DNA of 32,723 nt. Source: Paludibacter propionicigenes. Lineage in GTDB: Bacteria; Bacteroidota; Bacteroidia; Bacteroidales; JAIFNL01. The translations under genes and the position numbers were made by a program. The stretch covers positions 1 to 32,723 of the forward strand of contig DYNA01000033.1 in the NCBI GenBank assembly GCA_020721325.1, written 5' to 3'. This document shows, piece after piece, positions 1 to 10,242 of the stretch. The notes beneath the pieces are model-generated. The model had not been told where the DNA came from, made no database searches, and was given only the letters and a program-made list of their open reading frames with translations. Positions within the stretch are counted from its first letter, which is position 1. Each line of letters begins with the position of its first letter.

Positions 1-180
1 TATAATTTAACATATTTATGTATATAGATTGGTGTATTGTATATACCCCAGATTTAATTTTTTTTGAAATAGTTACTTAAACTTTGGCAAAGCTCTTTTT
101 TTTTAATTCAAATAAAAAAAAATAACAAAGTATTTTTTTAAGAAACTTTAAATTTGCAAATTTGTTGCTAACGAATTGAG

Positions 181-260
181 AGTTATGGTATCAATTGCTT
201 GCAAAATACCATGAATTTAAAGAGCAAAAAGCTGTTTATTAACGAATTGATACGATAACT
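181..260. repeat. Palindromic intergenic element, copy 1
   Basis: Arms AGTTATGGTATCAATT (181-196) and AATTGATACGATAACT (245-260) are inverted, 15/16 matches, 48-nt spacer. Its reverse complement aligns with the element at 2184-2269. Confidence 0.6.
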
Positions 261-289
261 TTCGGATTTTGGAAGAAACTAAAAAAACA

Positions 290-622
290 TTATGAAAACA
301 TCATTTCATAAGGTCTTTGCATGGTTTCTTGTAGTTCACCTAAGCCAATATTTCTGCTTTTGCGCACCAGTTCACGCCCATCGACAAAGATGAGCAATGT
401 GGGAACAGCAAAAACGCTGTTTTGAGCTGCTACTTCTGCTGATTCTTTTGTATTTACATAAAAAAGTGCCGTTTGCGGAAATTCTTCGGTAAATAACTCT
501 TCTACTTTGGGTTTCAATACTTTACAAACATTGCACTCATGGTGCGAAAAATAGTAAAGTGCTGCTGCATTTTCTTGTTTGCTGCTTTCAAATTCTTCTA
601 CGCTGGTTATGGTTTTGTACAT
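290..622 (-). CDS. Thioredoxin-family protein
   Basis: ORF with thioredoxin-like layout: HHECNVCKVLKP (CxxC-like active site), FAVPTLLIFVDG (cis-Pro region). Confidence 0.85.
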   Translation of the reverse strand: MYKTITSVEEFESSKQENAAALYYFSHHECNVCKVLKPKVEELFTEEFPQTALFYVNTKESAEVAAQNSVFAVPTLLIFVDGRELVRKSRNIGLGELQETMQRPYEMMFS

Positions 623-755
623 TTTTTTATTTTTTTTTCAAATTTTTGATAAATTGTTGCAGAAAGTTTTTTTATTGCTTAAAAAATAATTTTTTTTTTG
701 AAAATGAATTTTTTAAAATTTCTAATTTTATCGTTTTATAATTTTAAAAAATTAC

Positions 756-1115
756 CTAAAACATTCCGATACTAAGCATAACCAGCGTACAATATTCAAC
801 ACATTCGATGCCTTTTTGAGTTAAAATATTTTGGAGTTCGTTGTTTTCTGTACCCGGATTAAAAATAACTCGTTTGGGGTTTAAATCCAATAAGTAATTG
901 TAATATTCTTGTTGTGCATTTATACCTAAATATAAAGTTACGGTATGGATATTTTCTAACATCGGTTTTCCGTTAATTATTTGTAAACCGTTGATAGAGC
1001 CTTTTTTAATGCCTATCGGAAAGGTTTCAATTCCATTTTTTTGCAAAAGCAAAACCGCTTTATGTGCATAGCGTTCGGGGTTTGGGCTTGCGCCCAAAAC
1101 AATGGTTGGTTTCAT
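756..1115 (-). CDS. CoA-binding domain protein (YccU-like)
   Basis: ORF starting MKPTIVLGASPNPERYAHKAVLLLQKNG, with VIFNPGTEN and ...ECVEYCTLVML typical of small CoA-binding Rossmann proteins. Confidence 0.8.
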   Translation of the reverse strand: MKPTIVLGASPNPERYAHKAVLLLQKNGIETFPIGIKKGSINGLQIINGKPMLENIHTVTLYLGINAQQEYYNYLLDLNPKRVIFNPGTENNELQNILTQKGIECVEYCTLVMLSIGMF

Positions 1116-1124
1116 AAATTTTTT

Positions 1125-2057
1125 TTAAAAAATAAAATTACTACTGATAGAGTGATAGTTAGGAATTTTTTTTATTACATCGGCAAATAAATTTGCAATG
1201 GTAACGATTTTAATTTTTTCGGTTTCCTGTACGGGCAGCGAATCGGTTACAATAACTTCAGTAAGAGCAGATTGGGCTATTCGTTCGTAAGCCGGACCCG
1301 AAAAAACGCCGTGGGTAGCTATCACTCGCACACTAATGGCGCCTTTGTCCATAATTTTTTGTGCTGCCATAGTTATACTTCCTGCGGTGTCTATCATGTC
1401 ATCTACCAATACAACATTTTTGCCTTTTACATCACCTATTACGGTCATTGCTCCAACTTCGTTTGGTCGAGTTCGGCTTTTATGACAAATAACTAATTCG
1501 GTATTTAAAAATTTTGAATACGCATTGGCTCGTTTTGAACCTCCGGTATCGGGCGATGCAATGATTAAATTTTCTAAATTAAGGCTCTGAATATAAGGCA
1601 CAAAAACCGAAGATGCGTACAAATGGTCAACGGGAACATCAAAGAATCCTTGAATTTGGTCGGCGTGCAAATCCATAGTTATTATACGCGAAACACCCGC
1701 CGCAGCCAACAAATTGGCTACCAATTTTGCTCCGATAGAAACTCTGGGGCGGTCTTTTCTGTCTTGGCGAGCAAAGCCAAAGTAGGGAATAACGGCTGCT
1801 ATTTTGTAAGCCGAAGCACGGCTGGCAGCATCTACCATTGCCAATAATTCAAATAAATTATCGGTAGGCATAAAGGTAGATTGAATAATAAAAACGTAGT
1901 GTCCACGAACGGTTTCATCGAAAGCGGGCTGAAATTCGCCATCGCTAAAGCGCAAAACGGTATTTTTGCCAAGTTCGGTTCCGTAACTTTTTACTATTTT
2001 TTCACTTAAAAATCGAGTGGCTGTACCCGAAAAGATTTTTACTTTGGCTTGATTCAT
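1125..2057 (-). CDS. prs: Ribose-phosphate pyrophosphokinase
   Basis: Full-length ORF with canonical motifs: FSDGEFQPAFDETVRG, PYFGFARQDRKDRPR, TMDLHADQIQGFFDVPVDHLYAS, VVLVDDMIDTAGSI. Confidence 0.97.
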   Translation of the reverse strand: MNQAKVKIFSGTATRFLSEKIVKSYGTELGKNTVLRFSDGEFQPAFDETVRGHYVFIIQSTFMPTDNLFELLAMVDAASRASAYKIAAVIPYFGFARQDRKDRPRVSIGAKLVANLLAAAGVSRIITMDLHADQIQGFFDVPVDHLYASSVFVPYIQSLNLENLIIASPDTGGSKRANAYSKFLNTELVICHKSRTRPNEVGAMTVIGDVKGKNVVLVDDMIDTAGSITMAAQKIMDKGAISVRVIATHGVFSGPAYERIAQSALTEVIVTDSLPVQETEKIKIVTIANLFADVIKKIPNYHSISSNFIF

Positions 2058-2183
2058 TTTGTATTTTATAATTTATGAAGAAATATAATCGTTATCGGAC
2101 TGCAAAATTATAAATTAAAAATGAATTATTAAAAAATTGATTGCGTAAATTAATTGCAACCTAAATTTATGCTATGAAAAATA

Positions 2184-2269
2184 AGATAGACATCGCATCA
2201 ATGAGTAAAAAAAAGCTGTTATTGATTAATTTCTATGCCTTTTGCAATTAATTGATATGATGGCTATCT
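2184..2269. repeat. Palindromic intergenic element, copy 2 (inverted relative to copy 1)
   Basis: Arms AGATAGACATCGCATCAAT (2184-2202) and ATTGATATGATGGCTATCT (2251-2269), 16/19 inverted matches, 48-nt spacer. The interior ATTTCTATGCCTTTTGCAATTAATTGATA resembles the reverse complement of copy 1 (AATTCATGGTATTTTGCAAGCAATTGATA). Confidence 0.55.
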
Positions 2270-2444
2270 GTTGTTCCGGATAAATTTGGGGATTTAAAGT
2301 ATTTTACTGCAAAAGGTAATTTTGCTAAAGTTTAATTTTTTTTGGCAAAGTTCTAATTATAAAATAATTACATTAAATAAAAGCTCAAAATATAACCAAG
2401 TGAAAAGAATTAAAATTATCATACAGCCCTTGTTCTTTAGTCAT

Positions 2445-3513
2445 TTAACTATCAACTTCCCAATTTTTATCTTTTAATTTGTCAGAACCACGTTGTTTAT
2501 AAAATTTCATAAAATCAGTGGTATATGTTGCTGGAAATTCGACTTTTATTTCGTTTGTGAGTTTTTTTAGAACTTTATCACCAATAGTTTTTGAAAATTT
2601 ACCACGCAATGCCTTTTCATACCAATTTAAAAGGTCTGTTTCGGTTACAATGCTTTGTATTTTGGATTTCCAACCAATTTGATTTAGAACCGAAACGATT
2701 ATTTTTTGCTCTGTATCTTTGCATACAATAACAATTCTATCAGCCGAAACCGAACTCACAATGTTTTCTGCAAGTTCCTCTGTTAATGATAGATGTTTAA
2801 TTTGAATAGCAAGTCCAAAATTTGCCCACATATCAAGTCCTCTATCCGCTGCATTTGTTACGCCTACACGATTAATTCGTGCTTTTAGTTTTATACTTGT
2901 TTGTTTGGGCGAAAGTTGGATTACTCGTTTTGCAAAATCCTCAAATTCTTTTAAAATCTCTGATTTTGCAGGATTTAAACTAACCTCAACTGAAACTTCC
3001 AACGCCTCAACTAATGCGGAAAATAATGAATAAACTACTATTTCGTAAATTTTATCAATGCTGCGTCTTAATCCGGGTTCATTCCAGAACAAAGCTAAAA
3101 ATTCATCTAATTTGAAAGTTGATTTGTTGTGTGTTTGGCAATAATCAAGCCCCGAAGACATTTGAGCAAATCGTTGTGCGAATTTCTGATAAATGTAAGC
3201 CTCTACAATTCCATTTTTTTGTTCGGTTTTCTTTATCGAGCGCATCTAAAACAAGCGGTGGAATAGCATTGTCGTTAAAAACATCATCTTGATAACGTGC
3301 TGATGATGTAGAAGTTCTGCCCAAAAATCTGATACAAACTACATCACGCCATTTTTTTGAAGGACTTCTATATGTTTCTAATTCAATTAGTTTTATATCC
3401 TTTTCAATTCTATCGCGATAAAGAATTTCAGCAACTTGAATTGGTTTATACAGATGAACACGACCTTTCTCAATTACCTTATCCAGCGACTTTTTTGCTT
3501 CTTTTATATTCAT
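2445..3513 (-). pseudogene. HaeII-like type II restriction endonuclease, split by a frame change (ORFs 3145..3513 and 2445..3245)
   Basis: The N-terminal ORF (MNIKEAKKSLDKVIEKGRVHLYKPIQVAEILYRDRI...) and the C-terminal ORF (...NGIVEAYIYQKFAQRF...GLDMWANFGLAIQIKHLSL...) are adjacent in different frames. They join at an A7 run (T7 at 3214-3220 on +). Removing one A gives one continuous ~355-aa protein. The D-x(n)-QxK pattern fits a PD-(D/E)XK-like nuclease. HaeII-like is by recollection, not search. Confidence 0.7.
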
Positions 3514-4477
3514 TTTGTGGTTCCAAAAATGTTAATTGTACCGGCTCGTTTTGAGCCTTATGATTTTGTTCTAATGCTTTTATCATTTCACCTGCAATTG
3601 CTTTAATTACCGGCACAGAAACTGAATTTCCTGCGACTTTTCTTGCTTGTGAATACGGTATATTGATTTTAAATGTATCAGGGAAACCTTGTATTCTCAA
3701 CATTTCTCTATCAGTAAGTCGTCTTATACCATTTACTACTAAATAATTATAGCTGCCACCTGCACGCAAAGCACAGGAATAGGGCAATGCAGAAATATTA
3801 CCGCCAATGTTTTCATGCCACACCGAAGGAACAGGTGGATTTCCTTTAACTGCTGCAAATCTCTTTTGTCTTAATTCCTCTGATAAAAAATAATTTTGGG
3901 GAATTTCATCGTCATTTTGTAATATTTCGGTCAATGGTTTGTAATACCCCAAAGGTTTTGGAAATTTAAAATGTATCGGGTTCAGAAATCCAACAATATA
4001 AATCCGCTCTCTTTTTTGCGGTAATCCAAAATCAAGCGAATTAAAAACTTTGTGGTAAACAGTATATCCCAAATTTTTGAGTTTCTCTAAAATAACCCCA
4101 AAAGTTTGTCCATTATCGTGCGTAGTTAATCTTTTTACATTTTCAAGTAAAAATGCTTGTGGTTTTTTGGCTTCTAAAATTGCCTCAATATTAAAAAATA
4201 ATGTTCCTCTTGTATCTGCAAAACCTAAACCTTTTCCCGCTATACTAAACGGTTGGCATGGAAAACCTGCCAATAATATATCGTGGTCGGGTACATCAAT
4301 CGGATTTATTTCGTTGATATCGCCAAACGGTTTTTCGCCAAAATTAGCTTCGTACATGGTTTGCGCTGCTTTATCCCACTCGGAAGAAAACACATTTTCG
4401 CAGCCAAAAGCATCAAAACCTAACCTAATACCACCAATTCCGGCGAAAAGGTCAATCGTTTTATATATTTTTGCCAT
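3479..4477 (-). CDS. DNA (cytosine-5-)-methyltransferase of the type II R-M system
   Basis: Motifs DLFAGIGGIRLGF (I), GFPCQPFSIAGKGLG (IV), LLENVKRL (VI), GLPQKRERIYIVGF (VIII), VAGNSVSVPV (X). Overlaps the start of the endonuclease ORF. Confidence 0.95.
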   Translation of the reverse strand: MAKIYKTIDLFAGIGGIRLGFDAFGCENVFSSEWDKAAQTMYEANFGEKPFGDINEINPIDVPDHDILLAGFPCQPFSIAGKGLGFADTRGTLFFNIEAILEAKKPQAFLLENVKRLTTHDNGQTFGVILEKLKNLGYTVYHKVFNSLDFGLPQKRERIYIVGFLNPIHFKFPKPLGYYKPLTEILQNDDEIPQNYFLSEELRQKRFAAVKGNPPVPSVWHENIGGNISALPYSCALRAGGSYNYLVVNGIRRLTDREMLRIQGFPDTFKINIPYSQARKVAGNSVSVPVIKAIAGEMIKALEQNHKAQNEPVQLTFLEPQNEYKRSKKVAG

Positions 4478-4591
4478 AAAATCTTATTTTACTTTTTTTG
4501 ACAATGATATTCAAGATTTTTTTTTCTATAAATTATTTTTTATTTTAAGTTATATCGTTGAATTTATTTTCGGTTGGAGATATTAAAATTT

Positions 4592-5824
4592 TTACGCATA
4601 AAACAAATAAGAAATAAAAATGGCTGCAATAACACCTGCTAAGTCGGCTAAAAGTCCGGCAGTAATGGCATAGCGCGTATTGCGAACGCTAATGGAACCA
4701 AAGTAAACGGCTATAATGTAAAAAGTTGTATCGGTAGCACCTTGAAATGTAGCGGCAACTTTGGCTGTAAACGAATCTACCCCGTAAGTATTCATGGCTT
4801 CTATCATCATTCCGCGCGAGCCGCTTCCGCTGAGCGGGCGCATGATAGCTGTGGGAAGTGCATCAACAAATCCGGTATCGAGATTCATTGCCGAGATGAT
4901 AAATCGTATGCCGTCCATTAAAAAATCCATGGCGCCGGAAGCTCTGAAAACGCCAATGGCTATTAAAATGGCTACTAAATATGGAATTATCATTATTGAG
5001 GTTGAAAATCCTTCTTTTGCACCTTCTATAAATGTTTCGTAAATATTAATTTTATTTTTTAAACCTACTAAAATAAACGAAATGATAATGGAAAAAAGAA
5101 TAAATGTACCGGAAACTGATGAAACAGTTGAAATTTCTTCTTGCGAAAGCGAAACAAAATAAAAAATGAGCAAACTCACTAAAAGGGAAAAACCACCAAT
5201 AAAACCCAAAATTACTTTATTGAACAAATTGATGCGTTGGTAAAGCGAAGTAACAATGATTCCAACCATAGTAGAAAAAAAAGTGCTGAGCAAAATAGGA
5301 ATAAAAACTTCGGAAGGGTTTGAAGAGCCATTGGCAGCTAAAATAGCCATTACCGCTACCGGAATGATGGTTAAACCCGAAGTGTTGAGAACCAAAAACA
5401 TAATTTGAGCGTTTGAAGCCACGTCTTTATTGGGGTTAAGCTCTTGGAGTTCTTTCATGGCTTTTAGTCCCATGGGCGTTGCGGCGTTGTCTAAGCCAAG
5501 CATATTGGCTGCAATGTTCATTATTATCGAGCCATTGGCAGGGTGGTCTTCAGGAATTTCGGGGAAAAGTTTTCTAAAAAGAGGTGCGGCTAACTTGGCT
5601 ATAATGCGTATCATGCCTCCTTTTTCGCCTATTTTCATTATTCCCAGCCACATTGTCATTGCGCCGGTAAGCCAAAGCGATATTTCAAATCCCAATTTGG
5701 CATTGTCGAAAGTGCTGGTTATCAATGCCGGAAAGATTTCTACATTTCCGAAAAAAACTAATTCAACTACACCTATTATAAAGGCTATCAAGAAGAATGC
5801 TATCCAAATATAATTTAATACCAT
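4592..5824 (-). CDS. Nucleoside-recognition (Gate) membrane protein, SpmA/SpmB fusion-like
   Basis: Multi-pass ORF. Contains NGSIIMNIAANMLGLDNAATPMGLKAMKEL and PLSGSGSRGMMIEAM, typical of spore-maturation A/B-like fusions. Start placed at the internal ATG (MVLNYIWIAFF), not the 5896 ORF edge. Confidence 0.85.
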   Translation of the reverse strand: MVLNYIWIAFFLIAFIIGVVELVFFGNVEIFPALITSTFDNAKLGFEISLWLTGAMTMWLGIMKIGEKGGMIRIIAKLAAPLFRKLFPEIPEDHPANGSIIMNIAANMLGLDNAATPMGLKAMKELQELNPNKDVASNAQIMFLVLNTSGLTIIPVAVMAILAANGSSNPSEVFIPILLSTFFSTMVGIIVTSLYQRINLFNKVILGFIGGFSLLVSLLIFYFVSLSQEEISTVSSVSGTFILFSIIISFILVGLKNKINIYETFIEGAKEGFSTSIMIIPYLVAILIAIGVFRASGAMDFLMDGIRFIISAMNLDTGFVDALPTAIMRPLSGSGSRGMMIEAMNTYGVDSFTAKVAATFQGATDTTFYIIAVYFGSISVRNTRYAITAGLLADLAGVIAAIFISYLFYA

Positions 5825-5950
5825 GAAATTTATTTTTTTGTAAAAAAAGTTTATTACTAAAATTTTGTTTCGATTTTTTTTTTTCAAAGGAAACAATAAA
5901 ATTTCATTTTACCAAATCTATTTGCAAGCGGTTTTTTCTTAAAAAGTAAA

Positions 5951-5981
5951 AACCAGACGAGTTTTTAAAACCTGTCTGGTT
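5951..5981 (-). terminator. Hairpin terminator downstream of the ABC-F gene
   Basis: AACCAGAC (5951-5958) pairs with GTCTGGTT (5974-5981). On the minus strand the hairpin is followed by a T-rich TTTACTTTTT tract. Confidence 0.6.
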
Positions 5982-6063
5982 AATAATCAATTTGTTATTA
6001 AAAAAGATAAATGATTTTTCAAACAGTAAGTTTGGAAAAGTTACCGTTTGAAGTATCGTTGGT

Positions 6064-7749
<1,686 letters not shown>

Positions 7750-7891
7750 TTAAAAACAATATTTTAAGAAAAAACATTTTTTTTTAATAAACTTTAAGAG
7801 TTCATATTTGAAAAAAAGTATTTAGTATTGTATTTTTATAAAAAATAATTCTTTACTTTTTCAAAAAAAAATTTTAATTAAAAATAAGTTT

Positions 7892-8881
7892 ATGATGCAG
7901 AAAATTAGAATGATTTTGGTTTTTACTTTGTTTGTTATAGCTTGCAACCAAGAACAGACAAGTAAATTGCACTTACCCTCTGTGAATGGAAAAGCGGGCG
8001 AAGTGCTTTTGATATTGGAAGATGGCTATTGGCAAGATACCATTGGCAATTATTTTAAGGACTTACTTTTGGCAGAAGTGCCGGGTTTGCCTCAAATAGA
8101 GCCGCTTTTTGATGTTTCGCAAATTCCTAATTCCGGTTTTTCAAAAATGTTGCAAGCCAGCCGAAATATTGTAAGGGTAAACATTCAAAAAGGATTTAAA
8201 CCGGCAATAAATTTCAAAAAAGATGTTTGGGCTGAGCCTCAAATTTACATTCAAATGCAAGCTCCCAATGAGCAAGAACTCTTGAATCTGCTCGATAAAC
8301 ATGGCATTCAAATGGTTGATTATCTGCTTGAAGCAGAGCGAAATCGAAATTTCATTAGAGCAAAACAGTATGAAGCCATTGAAATAGAACGCAAATTAAA
8401 ATCAAAGCATCAATTGAGCATGATAATACCTAAAGATTTTCAACTTTACGATGAGAAAAAAAAATTTATTTGGCTAAAAAAGGAAACTCGAAATTACATG
8501 ATGGGCATTTTTATTTATTATTACAATTATACCGATACAAATACTTTTTCGGTTGAGTATTTAATTCATAAGCGCGACTCGGTGTTAAAACTCAATGTTC
8601 CGGGCGAAAACAAAGGAAGTTACATGACTACCGAGCATCGAATTGACCCGGTTTTGGCGCATTTGAAATATAAAAAACGGTATTTTGCCGAAGTGAGAGC
8701 GCGTTGGGACGTGGTGAATGATGCCATGGGCGGACCTTTTGTCAGTTATACTACTTTGGATAAAAAAAGAAATAGAATAGTTACGCTCGAAGGATTTGCT
8801 TATTATCCCAACAATAACAAGCGCGATTTAATTCGCCAGCTCGAAGCCATTTTATTAACAGTAGATTTTGAAGACAAATAA
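7892..8881 (+). CDS. DUF4837-family lipoprotein
   Basis: N-terminal lipobox-like ...LFVIACNQ. The NGKAGEVLLILEDGYWQDTIGNYFKD and RARWDVVNDAMGGPFVSYTTLD motifs resemble Bacteroidota DUF4837 proteins. Confidence 0.8.
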   Translation: MMQKIRMILVFTLFVIACNQEQTSKLHLPSVNGKAGEVLLILEDGYWQDTIGNYFKDLLLAEVPGLPQIEPLFDVSQIPNSGFSKMLQASRNIVRVNIQKGFKPAINFKKDVWAEPQIYIQMQAPNEQELLNLLDKHGIQMVDYLLEAERNRNFIRAKQYEAIEIERKLKSKHQLSMIIPKDFQLYDEKKKFIWLKKETRNYMMGIFIYYYNYTDTNTFSVEYLIHKRDSVLKLNVPGENKGSYMTTEHRIDPVLAHLKYKKRYFAEVRARWDVVNDAMGGPFVSYTTLDKKRNRIVTLEGFAYYPNNNKRDLIRQLEAILLTVDFEDK

Positions 8882-8993
8882 TTCGTTGATTGTTACACTG
8901 TTGGTAGTGTCTTGGTTGTATATGTGCAAAAATAAATTGATATAGATTATTAATAAAAAAAGTGCTTTAAACTCATTTTTTTTAGTTTTTTAT

Positions 8994-9023
8994 TTTGTTG
9001 AATATCAAAAAATTGTATTTTTG
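8994..9023 (+). promoter_or_regulatory. Possible Bacteroidota-type promoter in a convergent intergenic gap
   Basis: TTTG (8994-8997), 18 nt, then TATTTTTG (9016-9023), matching TTTG-N~19-TAnnTTTG. Confidence 0.4.
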
Positions 9024-9049
9024 TTAAAACCAAAACAGTATCCATTAAA

Positions 9050-9065
9050 TTTGATGTAAATCAAA
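9050..9065. promoter_or_regulatory. Perfect FNR/CRP-type palindrome TTTGATgtaaATCAAA
   Basis: 6-4-6 perfect dyad matching TTGAT-N4-ATCAA, read directly from the sequence. Confidence 0.4.
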
Positions 9066-9082
9066 AAAAATCAATATTTTAC

Positions 9083-9122
9083 ACAAAGAACATTAAGAAT
9101 TAACCTTCTTAGTGTTCGTTGT
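9083..9122. repeat. Inverted repeat/hairpin of the 'ACAAAGAACAYTAAGAA' type
   Basis: ACAAAGAACATTAAGAA (9083-9099) and TTCTTAGTGTTCGTTGT (9106-9122), 15/17 inverted matches, 6-nt loop. Confidence 0.65.
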
Positions 9123-9162
9123 GAACTTCTTTGCCTTTTGGGGAAATATTTTTTTAAAATGG

Positions 9163-9615
9163 TTATTCAATGTCGGTTTGTTGATTTAACTCCATATTAA
9201 TCATCCAATTGATGCCGAATTTATCCACAAACATACCGAAATAAGCACCCCAAAAAGTTTCGCCCAAAGGCATGGTTGTTTGTCCGCCCTGCGAAAGCCC
9301 CTCAAACAGGCGATTGGCTTCTTCTTTAGTATCGGTATTAATAGAAATTGAGAAATTATTTCCAAAAACCGCTGCCGGTTGTCCGAAAGCCTCTGAAACA
9401 TCACTTCCCATTAAAACCGTTTCTTGGCTGATAGGCAAGTTTACATGCATAATCTGATTTTTAGCACTTTCGGGCAACGGTGGCATTCCTTCTTGCTGGG
9501 GCATTTCGCCCAAAGTGCTGATATATGAAAATTCACCCCCAAAAACCAACTTATAAAAGTTAAATGCCTCAAGGCAGTTTCCGTTAAAGTTTAGATAAAT
9601 ATTTACATTTGTCAT
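9163..9615 (-). CDS. VOC-family (PhnB-like) protein
   Basis: MTNVNIYLNFNGNCLEAFNFYKLVFGGEFSYISTLGEMP and FWGAYFGMFVDKFGINWMIN are typical of PhnB/glyoxalase-like proteins. Confidence 0.9.
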   Translation of the reverse strand: MTNVNIYLNFNGNCLEAFNFYKLVFGGEFSYISTLGEMPQQEGMPPLPESAKNQIMHVNLPISQETVLMGSDVSEAFGQPAAVFGNNFSISINTDTKEEANRLFEGLSQGGQTTMPLGETFWGAYFGMFVDKFGINWMINMELNQQTDIE

Positions 9616-9654
9616 TGTACTTTTTTTTATAAAAAATGAATACTTATTTTAAAA

Positions 9655-10221
9655 TTACTCTATTAAAATATCATATTTTTTAAGAAGTCCGGTGATGTTA
9701 GTCATTGAAAATTTTGCCCGTTTAATTTTATTTTGTTCGGGGTCGATAGTAAAATTCAAAGAAGTTTTTAAATCGGCTTTTTCTAAATTTGTAAAATTAA
9801 AAATAGTATCGGTAAGGTCGCAAGCATCAAACAATGAATTGCTTAAATTGCTTTCCGAAAAATCTACTTCGCGGAGTTGCGTATTTTTGAAGGTTGTTTT
9901 TTTTAAATTTATTTTGTAAAAAGAAGAATGATTTAAAATGCAATTTTCAAACACAAAAGACAGTCCGAAATTGTTACAGTCCTCAAAATGAAGCCCAAGC
10001 ATTTTGCAATTTACAAATCGCACATTGCGAAAAGCTGTATTGAAAAGTTTTGATAAACTCAAATCGCAGTGTGTAAATTCGCAATCGGAAAAAATAAAAT
10101 CGGTAAAATTGGTATTTGAAAAGTCGCAGTTTTCAAATCTGCAAAGCTCGTATTCGCTCAAAACCAAAGGTTTTAAAGCTATTTCTTTTGAAGTGATTAC
10201 TTTTTCTGAAATGTAATTCAT
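9655..10221 (-). CDS. Pentapeptide-repeat protein
   Basis: Tandem A(D/N)LxxxxF-type repeats, e.g. CRFENCDFSNTNFTDFIFSDCEFTHCDLSLSKL and LREVDFSESNLSNSLFDACDLTDTIFNFTNLEKADL. Confidence 0.9.
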   Translation of the reverse strand: MNYISEKVITSKEIALKPLVLSEYELCRFENCDFSNTNFTDFIFSDCEFTHCDLSLSKLFNTAFRNVRFVNCKMLGLHFEDCNNFGLSFVFENCILNHSSFYKINLKKTTFKNTQLREVDFSESNLSNSLFDACDLTDTIFNFTNLEKADLKTSLNFTIDPEQNKIKRAKFSMTNITGLLKKYDILIE

Positions 10222-10242
10222 TTGAGTTGATAAAAATAAGGG

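Noticed and set aside
559-741. 60-aa plus-strand ORF rich in Phe/Leu/Cys
   Set aside because: Antisense to the thioredoxin start and AT-rich spacer; composition artefact.
3214-3220. Programmed -1 ribosomal frameshift at the A7 run in the endonuclease gene
   Set aside because: Slipping back one base yields ATG GAA TTG TAG, an immediate stop. The continuation needs +1 (or loss of one A), so a classic -1 slippery site does not explain it.
4077-4586. 169-aa plus-strand ORF antisense to the m5C methyltransferase
   Set aside because: Antisense shadow of a strongly supported gene; no domain recognised.
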